A DNA stretch of 64,000 nt from Candidatus Riflebacteria bacterium HGW-Riflebacteria-2. Lineage in GTDB: Bacteria; Muiribacteriota; Ozemobacteria; Ozemobacterales; Ozemobacteraceae. The DNA lies in NCBI GenBank assembly GCA_002839435.1, contig PGYA01000013.1:27827-91826 (forward strand). The letters run 5' to 3'. The translations under genes and the position numbers were made by a program. Positions 55,430 through 63,773 of the stretch are shown here, piece by piece (within the stretch, counting starts at the first letter, position 1; the number at the start of each line of letters is the position of its first letter). The notes beneath the pieces were generated by a model that worked only from the letters and a program-made list of their open reading frames with translations, searched no databases and was not told where the DNA came from.

Positions 55430-56632
55430 TCACTGTGAGGTCGGTTCTGGTTGCGTTTCATGCCTGGCGATTATTTCGTTCAACTGTTCGGCAAAAAACA
55501 TTGGCGGATTCAAAGTCAGGGCGGCTCTTGCCTTGCCAACACCTGTAGCAGCATCATTTGCCAGCGCTTGTTCAACGTCATCGACTATTGCTGGCCAGTC
55601 ATGCGGAAGCTCACATGGTCGCCCGGTCGCTGATGCAAGAGCCTCAGTCGATACCTTGTTAACTGGATCTGCCGCTTCGGAGCGAGCTGATAGAGACGGC
55701 GAAGCCACAAATGCTGAAGAATCAGCTGATTCTCCGGCAACCGTAAGGCCAGAAAGACCCCAGATAAACAGCAGTGAAAGTGCCACCGAAATAACTGCGG
55801 CTCGCGACCGCGTCCAACGGTTCTTTATATGGTTATGCAACATCGCGATAACAAAAAAGCAGCATGAAATTACAGCGATCAACTGATTTGGCGGAAGATC
55901 GGCCTGATATGAAGTCATGACGCCCAGTATCGTGGTAAGCACTGAAAAGAAGCATGCGAGAAAAATCCCCGGAATCATGTTACGCGAAAGCAGCAGAGCA
56001 ATCGCCGCCGGCACGACGAGATAACAAAACACCAGCATTACCCCGGCAATTCTTGAGGCCGCTGCCACCGTGAGTCCCAGAAAAACGAAGAACAGAAGCT
56101 CATAGCGCCAGACGTTTATTCCCAGGGAGAGTGCCGACTCACGATCGAGAAATGAATACAGAATCGGCCTGAAAAAAATAAGCAGCATCAGCAATGCCGG
56201 AATCATCACCGCACAGATGGTCAAAACATCGCCTGTCGAAGCGAAAAGCAGGTTGCCGTAGAGAATAGCTTTGACCTTTTCGAGCCCAAAACCGCTGCTG
56301 GCAACCAGAAGAATGCCCATACCCGAAGCAAATATGAAAATGGTGCCGAGAACCGTATCGCGTGGCAGTTTTGAAAGTTCGTAAGGATATGCGAGAATAG
56401 CCACTACCGCCAGACAGAACAGGGCTGCCCCCATAAAGGGAGGCAGCTCGTAAATAAGCGCAAATGCGACACCGCAGGCCGCGACTTCTGAAAGAGTCAC
56501 CCCGATAAAAACCATGCGCTTGAGAACGACAAAGATACCGAAGATGGCAAAGGTTATGGCCATTAAAAAGGCTAAGGGCAGAGCTCCACCGTAAACATCG
56601 ATTACTGCTTTAATATTATCAATGGCAAACAT
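55430..56632 (-). CDS. Metal ABC transporter permease (ZnuB/TroC-like) with C-terminal extension
   Basis: 400 residues. About eight membrane segments in the first ~275 residues (MFAIDNIKAVIDVYGG...), with the FIGVTLSEVAACGVAF and AGVMLVFCYLVVPAA motifs of the ABC-3 permease family. After one more hydrophobic segment a ~110-residue soluble tail rich in Ala/Ser/Asp extends beyond the normal family length. It is the last gene of the metal operon and overlaps the ATPase stop by 14 bases. Confidence 0.9.
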   Translation of the reverse strand: MFAIDNIKAVIDVYGGALPLAFLMAITFAIFGIFVVLKRMVFIGVTLSEVAACGVAFALIYELPPFMGAALFCLAVVAILAYPYELSKLPRDTVLGTIFIFASGMGILLVASSGFGLEKVKAILYGNLLFASTGDVLTICAVMIPALLMLLIFFRPILYSFLDRESALSLGINVWRYELLFFVFLGLTVAAASRIAGVMLVFCYLVVPAAIALLLSRNMIPGIFLACFFSVLTTILGVMTSYQADLPPNQLIAVISCCFFVIAMLHNHIKNRWTRSRAAVISVALSLLFIWGLSGLTVAGESADSSAFVASPSLSARSEAADPVNKVSTEALASATGRPCELPHDWPAIVDDVEQALANDAATGVGKARAALTLNPPMFFAEQLNEIIARHETQPEPTSQ

Positions 56633-57338
56633 TTTTTACTTCCTGTCTGATAATGAGCTTGCGCTTTTCAAGCAGCTCTGCCAAAGGGGTAATGTGAATT
56701 CGCCCCGGAGAGAAATGACAGACCTCTTCGGCAAGGCCAATCACCGGCTCGATGCTGTGCTGTGCGAAAAGCACCGTCTTGCCGTCATGTTTTGCCAGCT
56801 GGTGTAACAGACCGACCAGGTCGAATTCAGACTGCTCGTCAAGACCGGCAGCCGGTTCATCCATGATCAACACATCGGCGCCGCTGACCAGCGCCCGCGC
56901 AATCATGATCTTCTGACGCATGCCACCAGACAATTCTTCGAGAGGCCGATGCGCGTGATGCGTCAGGCTAAATCGCTCGATATAGCCGTCTACTTCATTA
57001 TTCATGGTTTTATCAGGCTTTTTCCACAAGCCGAGGCGCGGATAAAGACCCATACAAACGACTTCACGGGCAGTAACCGGGTAAAGCCGGTCGAGGGTCG
57101 AAACCTGTGGCACGTAGCCGGGCGGCCGACTGCCGAATGGGTGCAGCAGTTCGCCGGCCAGCGGTGACAGAAAGCCAATAATAGTGCGCAACAGAGTGGT
57201 TTTGCCGACGCCATTCGGCCCGATGAAGGGCAGAAAGGCGCCGGCACTGATCTGCAGGTTCACCCCGCTGAGCACGGCCTCGTCGCCATAACCAACGGCA
57301 AGGTCGTGACAGCTGATTATGAAGTTTTCACTGGCCAT
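56619..57338 (-). CDS. Metal ABC transporter ATPase (ZnuC/TroB-like)
   Basis: About 239 residues from ATG 57338 (GGAGG eight bases upstream; 45 bases of extra frame rejected). Walker A GPNGVGKTTLL, signature LSGGMRQKIMIARAL, Walker B VLIMDEPAAGLDEQ. Start overlaps the stop of the binding-protein gene. Works with the neighbouring permease. Confidence 0.9.
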   Translation of the reverse strand: MASENFIISCHDLAVGYGDEAVLSGVNLQISAGAFLPFIGPNGVGKTTLLRTIIGFLSPLAGELLHPFGSRPPGYVPQVSTLDRLYPVTAREVVCMGLYPRLGLWKKPDKTMNNEVDGYIERFSLTHHAHRPLEELSGGMRQKIMIARALVSGADVLIMDEPAAGLDEQSEFDLVGLLHQLAKHDGKTVLFAQHSIEPVIGLAEEVCHFSPGRIHITPLAELLEKRKLIIRQEVKNVCH

Positions 57339-58404
57339 CAGGCACACCTCCCGGCAGTCCGGCCTTTTTCGCGGCTTCGGCAATTTGCTCGACCCAGAAA
57401 TCCATCAGCTTGGTCCATGCATCGACAGCAGGCCGGCCATTAACATAGTATGGCAGCATTACCGCTATGGCGCCGGTATCGGCAGCCACCTGGCGCACTG
57501 TCTTTTCGTCAAAGTAATCAGCCGAGATGATAATTCTGATGCTCTGCCTTTTCATGGTCTCCTTGAGACTCGCCAGATGTCTTGGCGACGGCGGCACTCC
57601 CGGCTTAGGTTCGATAAAACCGCCTTCCAGCAGACCAAAATCATCGAACAGATACAGCCAGTTCTTGTGATAGGTGACAATTCGCGTACCCCTGATCGGC
57701 AACAGGCGGCCAAGCCAGCCCCCGGCGAATTCACTCAGCGGACGCCCCTTGAACTTCTTCTCGTTGAGAAATTCAAAAAGTTTGCCACTGTTGTGCAGAT
57801 CGAGCAGAGTCTTCTGCCCCAGCATATTGACCAGCTCTTCGCCATACAGCGCGCGGCAGATATTGGCTACCAGCGCATCAGCATTTTCCCTGAATCTGGC
57901 AGTCTGACCCGGAAGATTGCGGCTGAGGCCGATCCTGATATTGTCTATAGCCTGAATGATGTTCAGAGCACTGACGGTAACATGCGGGTTGCCATAAAGA
58001 TGCAGGCCGCCTTCAATGTGGGAAAGGGCGACCGGCTTATCTTTCAGATTCATGCCGGTTGCTGCTGAGACATAGCCGACTTCGCCACTTCGGATCTTAT
58101 GATTCCCCGATTTATCAACCGCTGAGGGAAGCCACATTTCGAGATCGAGCCCGGTTGCAACCAGCATGTCGGCGTTGCGCAGAAGCTCGACGAAAGAGGG
58201 TTTCGGTCTTATGAAATGTGCATCCTGATTGCCTTCAACTATGGCTTTCACCTCGACAAGGTCACCGCCTACCATTCTGGTCAGCCAGGCGTAGTCGGTA
58301 AGAGTTGTGACGACCTTAAGCGGAGCTGCATTAACAGCAGAAACGACCAGGCTGAACGTAATGAGAACGAGAATAGGGATAATTGGCTTGATGAATTTAT
58401 TCAT
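57328..58404 (-). CDS. Metal ABC transporter substrate-binding protein (ZnuA/TroA-like)
   Basis: 358 residues with signal peptide (VSAVNA, about residue 27). Metal-site His residues of the cluster 9 (A-1) family: H63 (QDAHFIRPKPSF) and H141 (YGNPHVTV), then a His in YHKNWLYLF and acid ADYFDE. It has no long His-rich loop between H63 and H141, as ZnuA proteins often do, so Zn versus Mn/Fe is not settled. Lies 13 bases after the porin gene. Confidence 0.9.
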   Translation of the reverse strand: MNKFIKPIIPILVLITFSLVVSAVNAAPLKVVTTLTDYAWLTRMVGGDLVEVKAIVEGNQDAHFIRPKPSFVELLRNADMLVATGLDLEMWLPSAVDKSGNHKIRSGEVGYVSAATGMNLKDKPVALSHIEGGLHLYGNPHVTVSALNIIQAIDNIRIGLSRNLPGQTARFRENADALVANICRALYGEELVNMLGQKTLLDLHNSGKLFEFLNEKKFKGRPLSEFAGGWLGRLLPIRGTRIVTYHKNWLYLFDDFGLLEGGFIEPKPGVPPSPRHLASLKETMKRQSIRIIISADYFDEKTVRQVAADTGAIAVMLPYYVNGRPAVDAWTKLMDFWVEQIAEAAKKAGLPGGVPDGQ

Positions 58405-58417
58405 GATTTTTTCTCCA

Positions 58418-59842
58418 TTAATAGCGATCGTGTTTGTGCGGACCGGCAGACCAGATACACTGCAGCATCAGACGGCGTTCGTCAGGCCCCATGTTGTTAC
58501 CCGACTTGTAATTGAATTCGAGCCGATATTTGACCCAGGGTGTCTGGTGCCAGGTGATGTAAGGACAGAGCTGCCATTCGCTGGGACTGTCTGCAACTAC
58601 GGCCAGCGGTGCCAGGGCCAACCCGGGCACGGCCGCGTATTTCTTGCTGTCTGGTTCGAAGTAGTCGATGCGCACACCTGATTCAAGCTGGCGATCAAGC
58701 TTCCACTGGAAGTTGGTGTAACCACCCCAGGCCATAATACTGCCGCGATCACCGCTGTCAGGCACGAGAATCTCCTTTTTGGCGCCATAAAATTCGGTTC
58801 GCCACATGAAGTTTCGATAACGCATATTGTCAGCCGGTTCCCAAAGATGCGTGAAATCAAGGCCAAAACCGTAAACAGGGCGGGTTTCATCGATTGTACT
58901 GACAACGCCGGCCTGGCTGATAGACCACTGATCATTGACGCCGGCAAGAGCAGTAAGACCGAGCTCCTGATAAGTGTTGACATCTATGTCGCGGAATGAC
59001 CTGAAATGAAGCAACAAAGAAGGCATTCCGCGGGTGTTTCCGGCAAAAAGTCTCTGGTTGGTCGATTCAGTAAGCTGCATGGTAAGCTCTTGCGTTGTCT
59101 TACCAGTTGAACCAAGGTTCCAGTCGAATGACACGCCATTCTGGCAAAGTCCACCATCACCGAGCACCCGCCGCATGGCCAGCGGGAATTCACTCTGATC
59201 GAGACCGGCCATATGCCAGCGATGCACTATACCGAACTGCTGTCTGAACTTACCCAAAGTCAGATTCAGGTTGGGCGTCAGTCCATAGCGGGTAATATAG
59301 GCCTCGCCTATGTTGGAAATGTCTTCTTTTACCGGCACGGCACCTTTGAACTTGGTATATGGGTCTAGATAGGTTTCGTAGTGAATGCCGAGATTACGCA
59401 GCATGGCATCAGAATTGTTGCGATTGCCATCGATACTTTGCAGACGATAGACAAAGTCACCGACGATGCTTATTTCTGGATTCTCAGCCTGCTTGCTTAG
59501 ATCACCGGCGATAAAACGACGTTCGTCATCTCCAGATTTCTCAGACGCATTAATATCGGCCGACTGCGTTTCTGCCACAGCAGCACGGCGCAGAGCCGAA
59601 AGTTCATCTTCTTCAGAATCCTCGCGACTGGAACTCGGCTGGCCCTGCAACTTTTCTATCCTGGCGTTCAAATCGGCAATCTGTCTTTCGTACTCAGACT
59701 GCATATTAACGAAACGATTTTCCAATGCGGCCAGACGGGCCTCGATATTTGAAGGGTCAGAAGCGGCTGACAAAGGTATTGTCAGCTTAACAACAAAGCA
59801 AAAAAACAAAATAGCATACGCGAAAGAGCGTGCAACTTTCAT
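58418..59842 (-). CDS. Outer-membrane porin with coiled-coil N-terminus
   Basis: About 474 residues from ATG 59842 (AGAGGA upstream; 48 earlier bases of open frame rejected). Signal peptide (VKLTIPLSAA), a coiled coil (ARLAALENRFVNMQSEYERQI), and a long region of alternating strands that finishes in an aromatic-poor tail (GPHKHDRY). It resembles phosphate-selective-porin (OprO/P)-like barrels. Its place in a metal-uptake operon suggests passage of a metal or metal complex. Confidence 0.8.
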   Translation of the reverse strand: MKVARSFAYAILFFCFVVKLTIPLSAASDPSNIEARLAALENRFVNMQSEYERQIADLNARIEKLQGQPSSSREDSEEDELSALRRAAVAETQSADINASEKSGDDERRFIAGDLSKQAENPEISIVGDFVYRLQSIDGNRNNSDAMLRNLGIHYETYLDPYTKFKGAVPVKEDISNIGEAYITRYGLTPNLNLTLGKFRQQFGIVHRWHMAGLDQSEFPLAMRRVLGDGGLCQNGVSFDWNLGSTGKTTQELTMQLTESTNQRLFAGNTRGMPSLLLHFRSFRDIDVNTYQELGLTALAGVNDQWSISQAGVVSTIDETRPVYGFGLDFTHLWEPADNMRYRNFMWRTEFYGAKKEILVPDSGDRGSIMAWGGYTNFQWKLDRQLESGVRIDYFEPDSKKYAAVPGLALAPLAVVADSPSEWQLCPYITWHQTPWVKYRLEFNYKSGNNMGPDERRLMLQCIWSAGPHKHDRY

Positions 59843-60014
59843 GTGGTTTCCTCTAAGTCGATTAACTGCCGTGGCAACACGGCGGAACAAATCAGGGTGA
59901 ATTGTTTTTTTCCGGTATCAGACCCATAAAGAGGCGGTACGCTGAGTCAATTCAGAACAATCGCAACTGGCATCACGGGGCGCGGCGGCGCTTGAATACC
60001 GGAACTCTCAAGAA

Positions 60015-60425
60015 TCAGAGAAAAAGTTGAGCTGGCGGTGCGCGTGAATCGTAAAAAACAGCGCGGGCGAACGCAACCAGAAAAACCGGCGCGAATGCGG
60101 CGGCACAAGACACCTTTGCATGATGCAACAGGCATTCCAGCGGCATATCGCTGGCCGAAAGCTGCGCCGCAAAGTCACAGATACTACAGGCTGCACGCAC
60201 ATGCTGCGGCCTGTAATTACAATCATTGGAAGTTTCGGCCAAAGCCGAAGAACAGCCGGAACAGCACTCATAGTGGCGTTCAAAGGCTATTACAGTGCCA
60301 GAAACCTGCTTATCGGGAGACAGTTCCAGCCATAAATGCAGAGGATAAAAAACAACCCACAAGACAAGCAACGAAACCTGAAAAGCTGCTATCGGCTTTG
60401 TCAGTTGTCGTAACTTATATCTCAT
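60015..60425 (-). CDS. Small Cys-rich membrane protein of the metal operon
   Basis: 136 residues from ATG 60425 (AGAGG upstream). Two hydrophobic segments (about 13-35 and 105-123) hold a periplasmic-sized loop with C54, C55, C58, C80, C83, C98 and H101/H102. The ligand-rich loop suits binding of Zn or Cu. No known family is certain. First gene of the operon with porin and ABC importer. Confidence 0.65.
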   Translation of the reverse strand: MRYKLRQLTKPIAAFQVSLLVLWVVFYPLHLWLELSPDKQVSGTVIAFERHYECCSGCSSALAETSNDCNYRPQHVRAACSICDFAAQLSASDMPLECLLHHAKVSCAAAFAPVFLVAFARAVFYDSRAPPAQLFL

Positions 60426-60447
60426 CGTAGCCAACCTCTTGTTTGCA

Positions 60448-60570
60448 ACAGGCTTTATAAGGCCTGTCTAATCAGAATCAGATAATATAATACAGAAATT
60501 GAATTGTCAACCATAATTGGCATAAGCCAAAAATAGTTCTTGTGTTTTAGCTGGTAATATTTTATATTAC
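60448..60570. promoter_or_regulatory. Divergent promoters and palindromes between the metal operon and DUF5320 gene
   Basis: Minus-strand promoter: -35 TTGACA (60505-60510), 17 bases, -10 TATTAT (60482-60487). Plus-strand promoter: TTGTGT (60540-60545), 17 bases, TATATT (60563-60568). Palindromes: ACAGGC/GCCTGT 60448-60467 just past the minus-strand start, TTGGC-ATAA-GCCAA at 60517-60530, and GTAATAT-TTT-ATATTAC at 60554-60570, the last overlapping the plus-strand -10. Zur/Fur-like control is inferred from the neighbouring metal operon. Confidence 0.5.
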
Positions 60571-60669
60571 AAGTAGAAGATAAATTCTTGAGACAAGCTC
60601 ATCATTTATCAAAGCGGCAGATAACCGCTTAACTGAACAATCTGGTTTAAACCAGGGAAGGAGCTCATC

Positions 60670-61005
60670 ATGCCAGGATTTGACAGATCAGGCCCGAATG
60701 GCCAGGGACCAATGACAGGTAGAGGTTTGGGTGATTGCCAGGGAACTGGACTGGGGACCAGACCTATTCGCGGTGGCGGCAGAGGATCAGGTGCCGGTCG
60801 TGGATTCGGCGGACGTGGCGCTGGACGCGGAATTGGCTTAAGAATGCGCAATCGTGTCTTCGCTCAAAACGCCCCGGTGGTTGATAACGTTGCAACCGAA
60901 GATATAGACGAACTCTATAATCAGGTCGAAACGCTCAAAGAACAGGTAGCCGAACTCACCAGCCTTCTGACCAAGGCAAAAGCTGATAAAGACCAGAACA
61001 CCTGA
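60670..61005 (+). CDS. DUF5320-family protein
   Basis: 111 residues. Gly/Arg-rich N-terminus (MPGFDRSGPNGQGPMTGRG and further GRG repeats), then a C-terminal coiled coil (YNQVETLKEQVAELTSLLTK). AAGGAG lies before the ATG. These small proteins are common next to NifX- and Mrp-type genes in anaerobes; here both lie 1 kb away on the opposite strand. Function unknown. Confidence 0.88.
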   Translation: MPGFDRSGPNGQGPMTGRGLGDCQGTGLGTRPIRGGGRGSGAGRGFGGRGAGRGIGLRMRNRVFAQNAPVVDNVATEDIDELYNQVETLKEQVAELTSLLTKAKADKDQNT

Positions 61006-61023
61006 ACTTAACTTTGGCCATCA

Positions 61024-61455
61024 ATGGATCAGACTAAGAACAGCACTCTGAAACCGGTCATGGCAGCCAGCTCACATGCTGGCTGTCTTCTTTGCGGCAG
61101 CAAAAACCCGCTGTCAATGCATCTACATTTTGCGGTTGACGAGCAACAGGTTGTGTACGCTAATTTTCAGGCACACGACATGTTGCAGGGTTACCAGGGA
61201 ATTGTACACGGCGGCGTAATCTGCGCCCTGCTCGACTCAGCCATGACCCACTGTCTCTTTAACCAGTCGATAGAAGCGGTAACCGGCGAATTAAGTGTTA
61301 AATTCGTAATGCCAGTACCCTGTCGGGCGGCGCTTGCGTTAAGAGCCTGGGTCGAAAAGGCAACCAACCCGCTTTATATCCTTAAAGCCGATCTGCATGA
61401 CAATGGCAGGCTGCTCGCCAGCGCCGAAGCCAAATTCATGCGCACAGCAATCTAG
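61024..61455 (+). CDS. PaaI-type hotdog thioesterase
   Basis: 143 residues with the hotdog-fold core GIVHGGVICALLDSAM and AVTGELSVKFVMPVP. A Cys-rich start (SSHAGCLLCGSKNP) resembles PaaI/YiiD-like acyl-CoA thioesterases with a Cys cluster. Substrate unknown. Lies 18 bases after DUF5320 and may share its transcript. Confidence 0.85.
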   Translation: MDQTKNSTLKPVMAASSHAGCLLCGSKNPLSMHLHFAVDEQQVVYANFQAHDMLQGYQGIVHGGVICALLDSAMTHCLFNQSIEAVTGELSVKFVMPVPCRAALALRAWVEKATNPLYILKADLHDNGRLLASAEAKFMRTAI

Positions 61456-61511
61456 TGGTCTGTGAAATCGGTGAAATCTGCGGATGTTCTCAGGTTTTCT
61501 TCAACAATAAA

Positions 61512-61544
61512 GCCGCCCGGGCACAAACGGTCTGACCGGGCGGC
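61512..61544 (-). terminator. GC-rich terminator between convergent genes
   Basis: GCCGCCCGG and CCGGGCGGC, a perfect nine-base-pair stem with a 15-base loop. On the minus side it is followed by a T-containing stretch (TTTATTGTTG), so it ends the NifX/Mrp transcript; it can also stop plus-strand transcription. Confidence 0.65.
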
Positions 61545-61596
61545 AAATAAACAGCGGCGCAGTGAAATCTGAGAAATACTACGCAGCCTTCGGAAC

Positions 61597-61935
61597 TTAG
61601 TGCGAGCAGGCGTTGTCGCCAGTCTGCAAACTACCGGCAAGATATGCGGTTACTGCGTCTTGCGGAGTAGGTGAGCCCTGCACTCCGGTTACCACAGTAA
61701 TCTGATTCTGTGCGAACAGTTCCTGTGCTCTGACGCCCATTCCACCAGCAAGAATATGAGTGACTTTCTGCTCACCCAACCAGCGCGGCAGAACGCCGGG
61801 TTCATGTGCCGGCGGGGTCAGCATCTGACTGGCGACAATTTTATTATCCTTATCGACGTCAATGATGCAGAACTGCTGGCAATGGCCAAAATGCGTGCAA
61901 AGTTTTCCTTCAACAGTAGGAACAGCAATTTTCAT
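61597..61935 (-). CDS. NifX/NafY-like dinitrogenase cofactor-family protein
   Basis: 112 residues. Family start MKIAVPTVEGKLCTHFGHCQQF and GGMGVRAQELF. The family handles iron-molybdenum cofactors or iron-sulfur clusters in NifX, NifB and NafY; many anaerobes have it without nitrogen fixation. The ATG overlaps the stop of the fused Mrp gene (ATGA). It ends with a His (NACSH). Confidence 0.88.
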   Translation of the reverse strand: MKIAVPTVEGKLCTHFGHCQQFCIIDVDKDNKIVASQMLTPPAHEPGVLPRWLGEQKVTHILAGGMGVRAQELFAQNQITVVTGVQGSPTPQDAVTAYLAGSLQTGDNACSH

Positions 61936-63773
61936 GTACGGGTCTCCTTAACTTTGGTCCAGATATTTTTTAGTGCTTGAGAAGCCGGGCCATCGTTGAA
62001 ATCAACTATAGGAACACCTGCTTTTATAGCTTCTTTAACAGTTTCATCGAAGGGAATCTCGCCAAGAACCTTATAACCGGCTGTATCGGCTAGATCTTTT
62101 ATCTTGCGGGCATAGGTCGGATTGATATCAACCTTATTGATTATAATCTCAGGCTTCAACCCGAAATGCCTTACCAGTTTAATTATTCTTTCAAGGTCAT
62201 GTACTGCTGCAATTGTCGGTTCGGTTACCAGAACGACACGATCGGAACCGGTTACCGAAGCGATTGCCGGGCAGGCGGTGCCTGGCGGCCCATCGACCAG
62301 CAGCCATTCTTTATTCTGTTCTGCCAGTGTCGCAAAAGCCAGGTTTCTTACCATTGTCACCAGTTTACCGGAATTTTCAGCGGCAGCAGACAGTTTTGCA
62401 TGTACCAGCCGGCCACGCGCCGACTCCGAGAGCATGAGACTGCCTGTTTCAGCGCGCTTTTCGCCAATAGCTTTAACCGGGCAGACTTCCAGGCAGAGGC
62501 CGCAGCCCTCACAGTTCAAGTCATTGACCGTATAGCGGTTACTCTGACTGTCAAAATCTATGGCATCAAAACGACACCCTTCATAACACTTGCCGCACTT
62601 GATACATTTGTTCTGGTCTATTACCGCTTCTGAACCCAGACAGGCACGCTCGCTGTAGAGCACACGATCATTCATCAGAAGACGTAGATTGGCAGCATCA
62701 ACATCGCAGTCGGCCGCAACCAGGCTGCCGGCAAGCGAAATAAAGGCACCTGCCACTGAAGTTTTACCGGTACCACCTTTGCCACTCAGTATCGTAAGTT
62801 CCTGATCATCATCATGCTTTTGCGAAATTTCAGAAGCCGCCTGGGTTCGACATTCACCCTGAACGACAACTTTTTCAGCCCGTACAACTGGAATCGCCGA
62901 GTCACTGAGCAAATGCGAAAAGCTGCTGATAACCCCAGCACTTAGTTCAGGAAATTCCTGCGTAAGAATAAGACCATCAGAGCAGGCGCGGGCGTATTCA
63001 CGTTTAAACGGAATTTTTCCAATAACCGGAACATGATAACGCGCGGCCAGGTCTTCTATCAGCTGATCGTTGTCGTCAGAACGATTGATGATAACTCCAC
63101 ACGGCTTATGCAACTGCGCGCAGAGATCGAGAGCCAAACCCAGATCGTTGGCACCAAAAGGTGTCGGTTCGGTTACCAGGATTACCTTGTCAGCGGCGGC
63201 TACAGCCTTAACTGTATTACAGGCCGTCCCTGGCGGGCCGTCAATTATATTGAGACCATCCGTCAAAGTATGCTTGAGCATTTCGCCAATCACCATCGGA
63301 CTTTGCGATTCACCAACATTCAGCCGGCCAAACATGAAGCTGAAAGGGCGGTGACTATCATCTACAAGCATTTCTCCGATTGCCGTGTTTTTGAGGGTAA
63401 TCGCACCACGCGGGCATACTACTCCGCACACACCACAGGAATGGCAGAGATCGTTGAAAACCAGTGGTGTGCCTTTTACTACAGCAATCGCGTTATATCG
63501 GCATTTGCTGGCACAGATTCCACAACCGTCGCAGCGCTGCATATCAAAAACCGGCTTTTCAGCCAGAACAGGCGTAGGATTTTCATAATTGCAACGCAAA
63601 AACAAGTGACAATTCGGCTCTTCGACATCGCAATCGAGCAGCCTGACAGGCAGACTGAATTCTTCGGCCTGACCAAGCGTCCAAGCCAGACTCAATGCCA
63701 GCGTTGTTTTGCCGGTGCCGCCCTTGCCACTGCAAATAACTACTTTTAGAGAATCAGACCCAGTGTCCTTCAA
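61932..63773 (-). CDS. Double Mrp/MinD-type ATPase with two ferredoxin domains (fused)
   Basis: 613 residues made of two similar halves. Half 1 (about 1-290): Walker A SGKGGTGKTT near residue 15, a two-cluster ferredoxin (CDGCGICASKC and CHSCGVCGVVC). Half 2 (about 330-613): a second SGKGGTGKTS and another two-cluster ferredoxin (CIKCGKCYEGC and CEGCGLCLEVC). Each half is the COG1149-type (MinD superfamily with ferredoxin) normally encoded by two adjacent genes, so this is a head-to-tail fusion. Likely role is iron-sulfur or cofactor delivery with NifX. GGAG-type site not checked; coupled to both neighbours by overlaps. Confidence 0.92.
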   Translation of the reverse strand: MKDTGSDSLKVVICSGKGGTGKTTLALSLAWTLGQAEEFSLPVRLLDCDVEEPNCHLFLRCNYENPTPVLAEKPVFDMQRCDGCGICASKCRYNAIAVVKGTPLVFNDLCHSCGVCGVVCPRGAITLKNTAIGEMLVDDSHRPFSFMFGRLNVGESQSPMVIGEMLKHTLTDGLNIIDGPPGTACNTVKAVAAADKVILVTEPTPFGANDLGLALDLCAQLHKPCGVIINRSDDNDQLIEDLAARYHVPVIGKIPFKREYARACSDGLILTQEFPELSAGVISSFSHLLSDSAIPVVRAEKVVVQGECRTQAASEISQKHDDDQELTILSGKGGTGKTSVAGAFISLAGSLVAADCDVDAANLRLLMNDRVLYSERACLGSEAVIDQNKCIKCGKCYEGCRFDAIDFDSQSNRYTVNDLNCEGCGLCLEVCPVKAIGEKRAETGSLMLSESARGRLVHAKLSAAAENSGKLVTMVRNLAFATLAEQNKEWLLVDGPPGTACPAIASVTGSDRVVLVTEPTIAAVHDLERIIKLVRHFGLKPEIIINKVDINPTYARKIKDLADTAGYKVLGEIPFDETVKEAIKAGVPIVDFNDGPASQALKNIWTKVKETRT

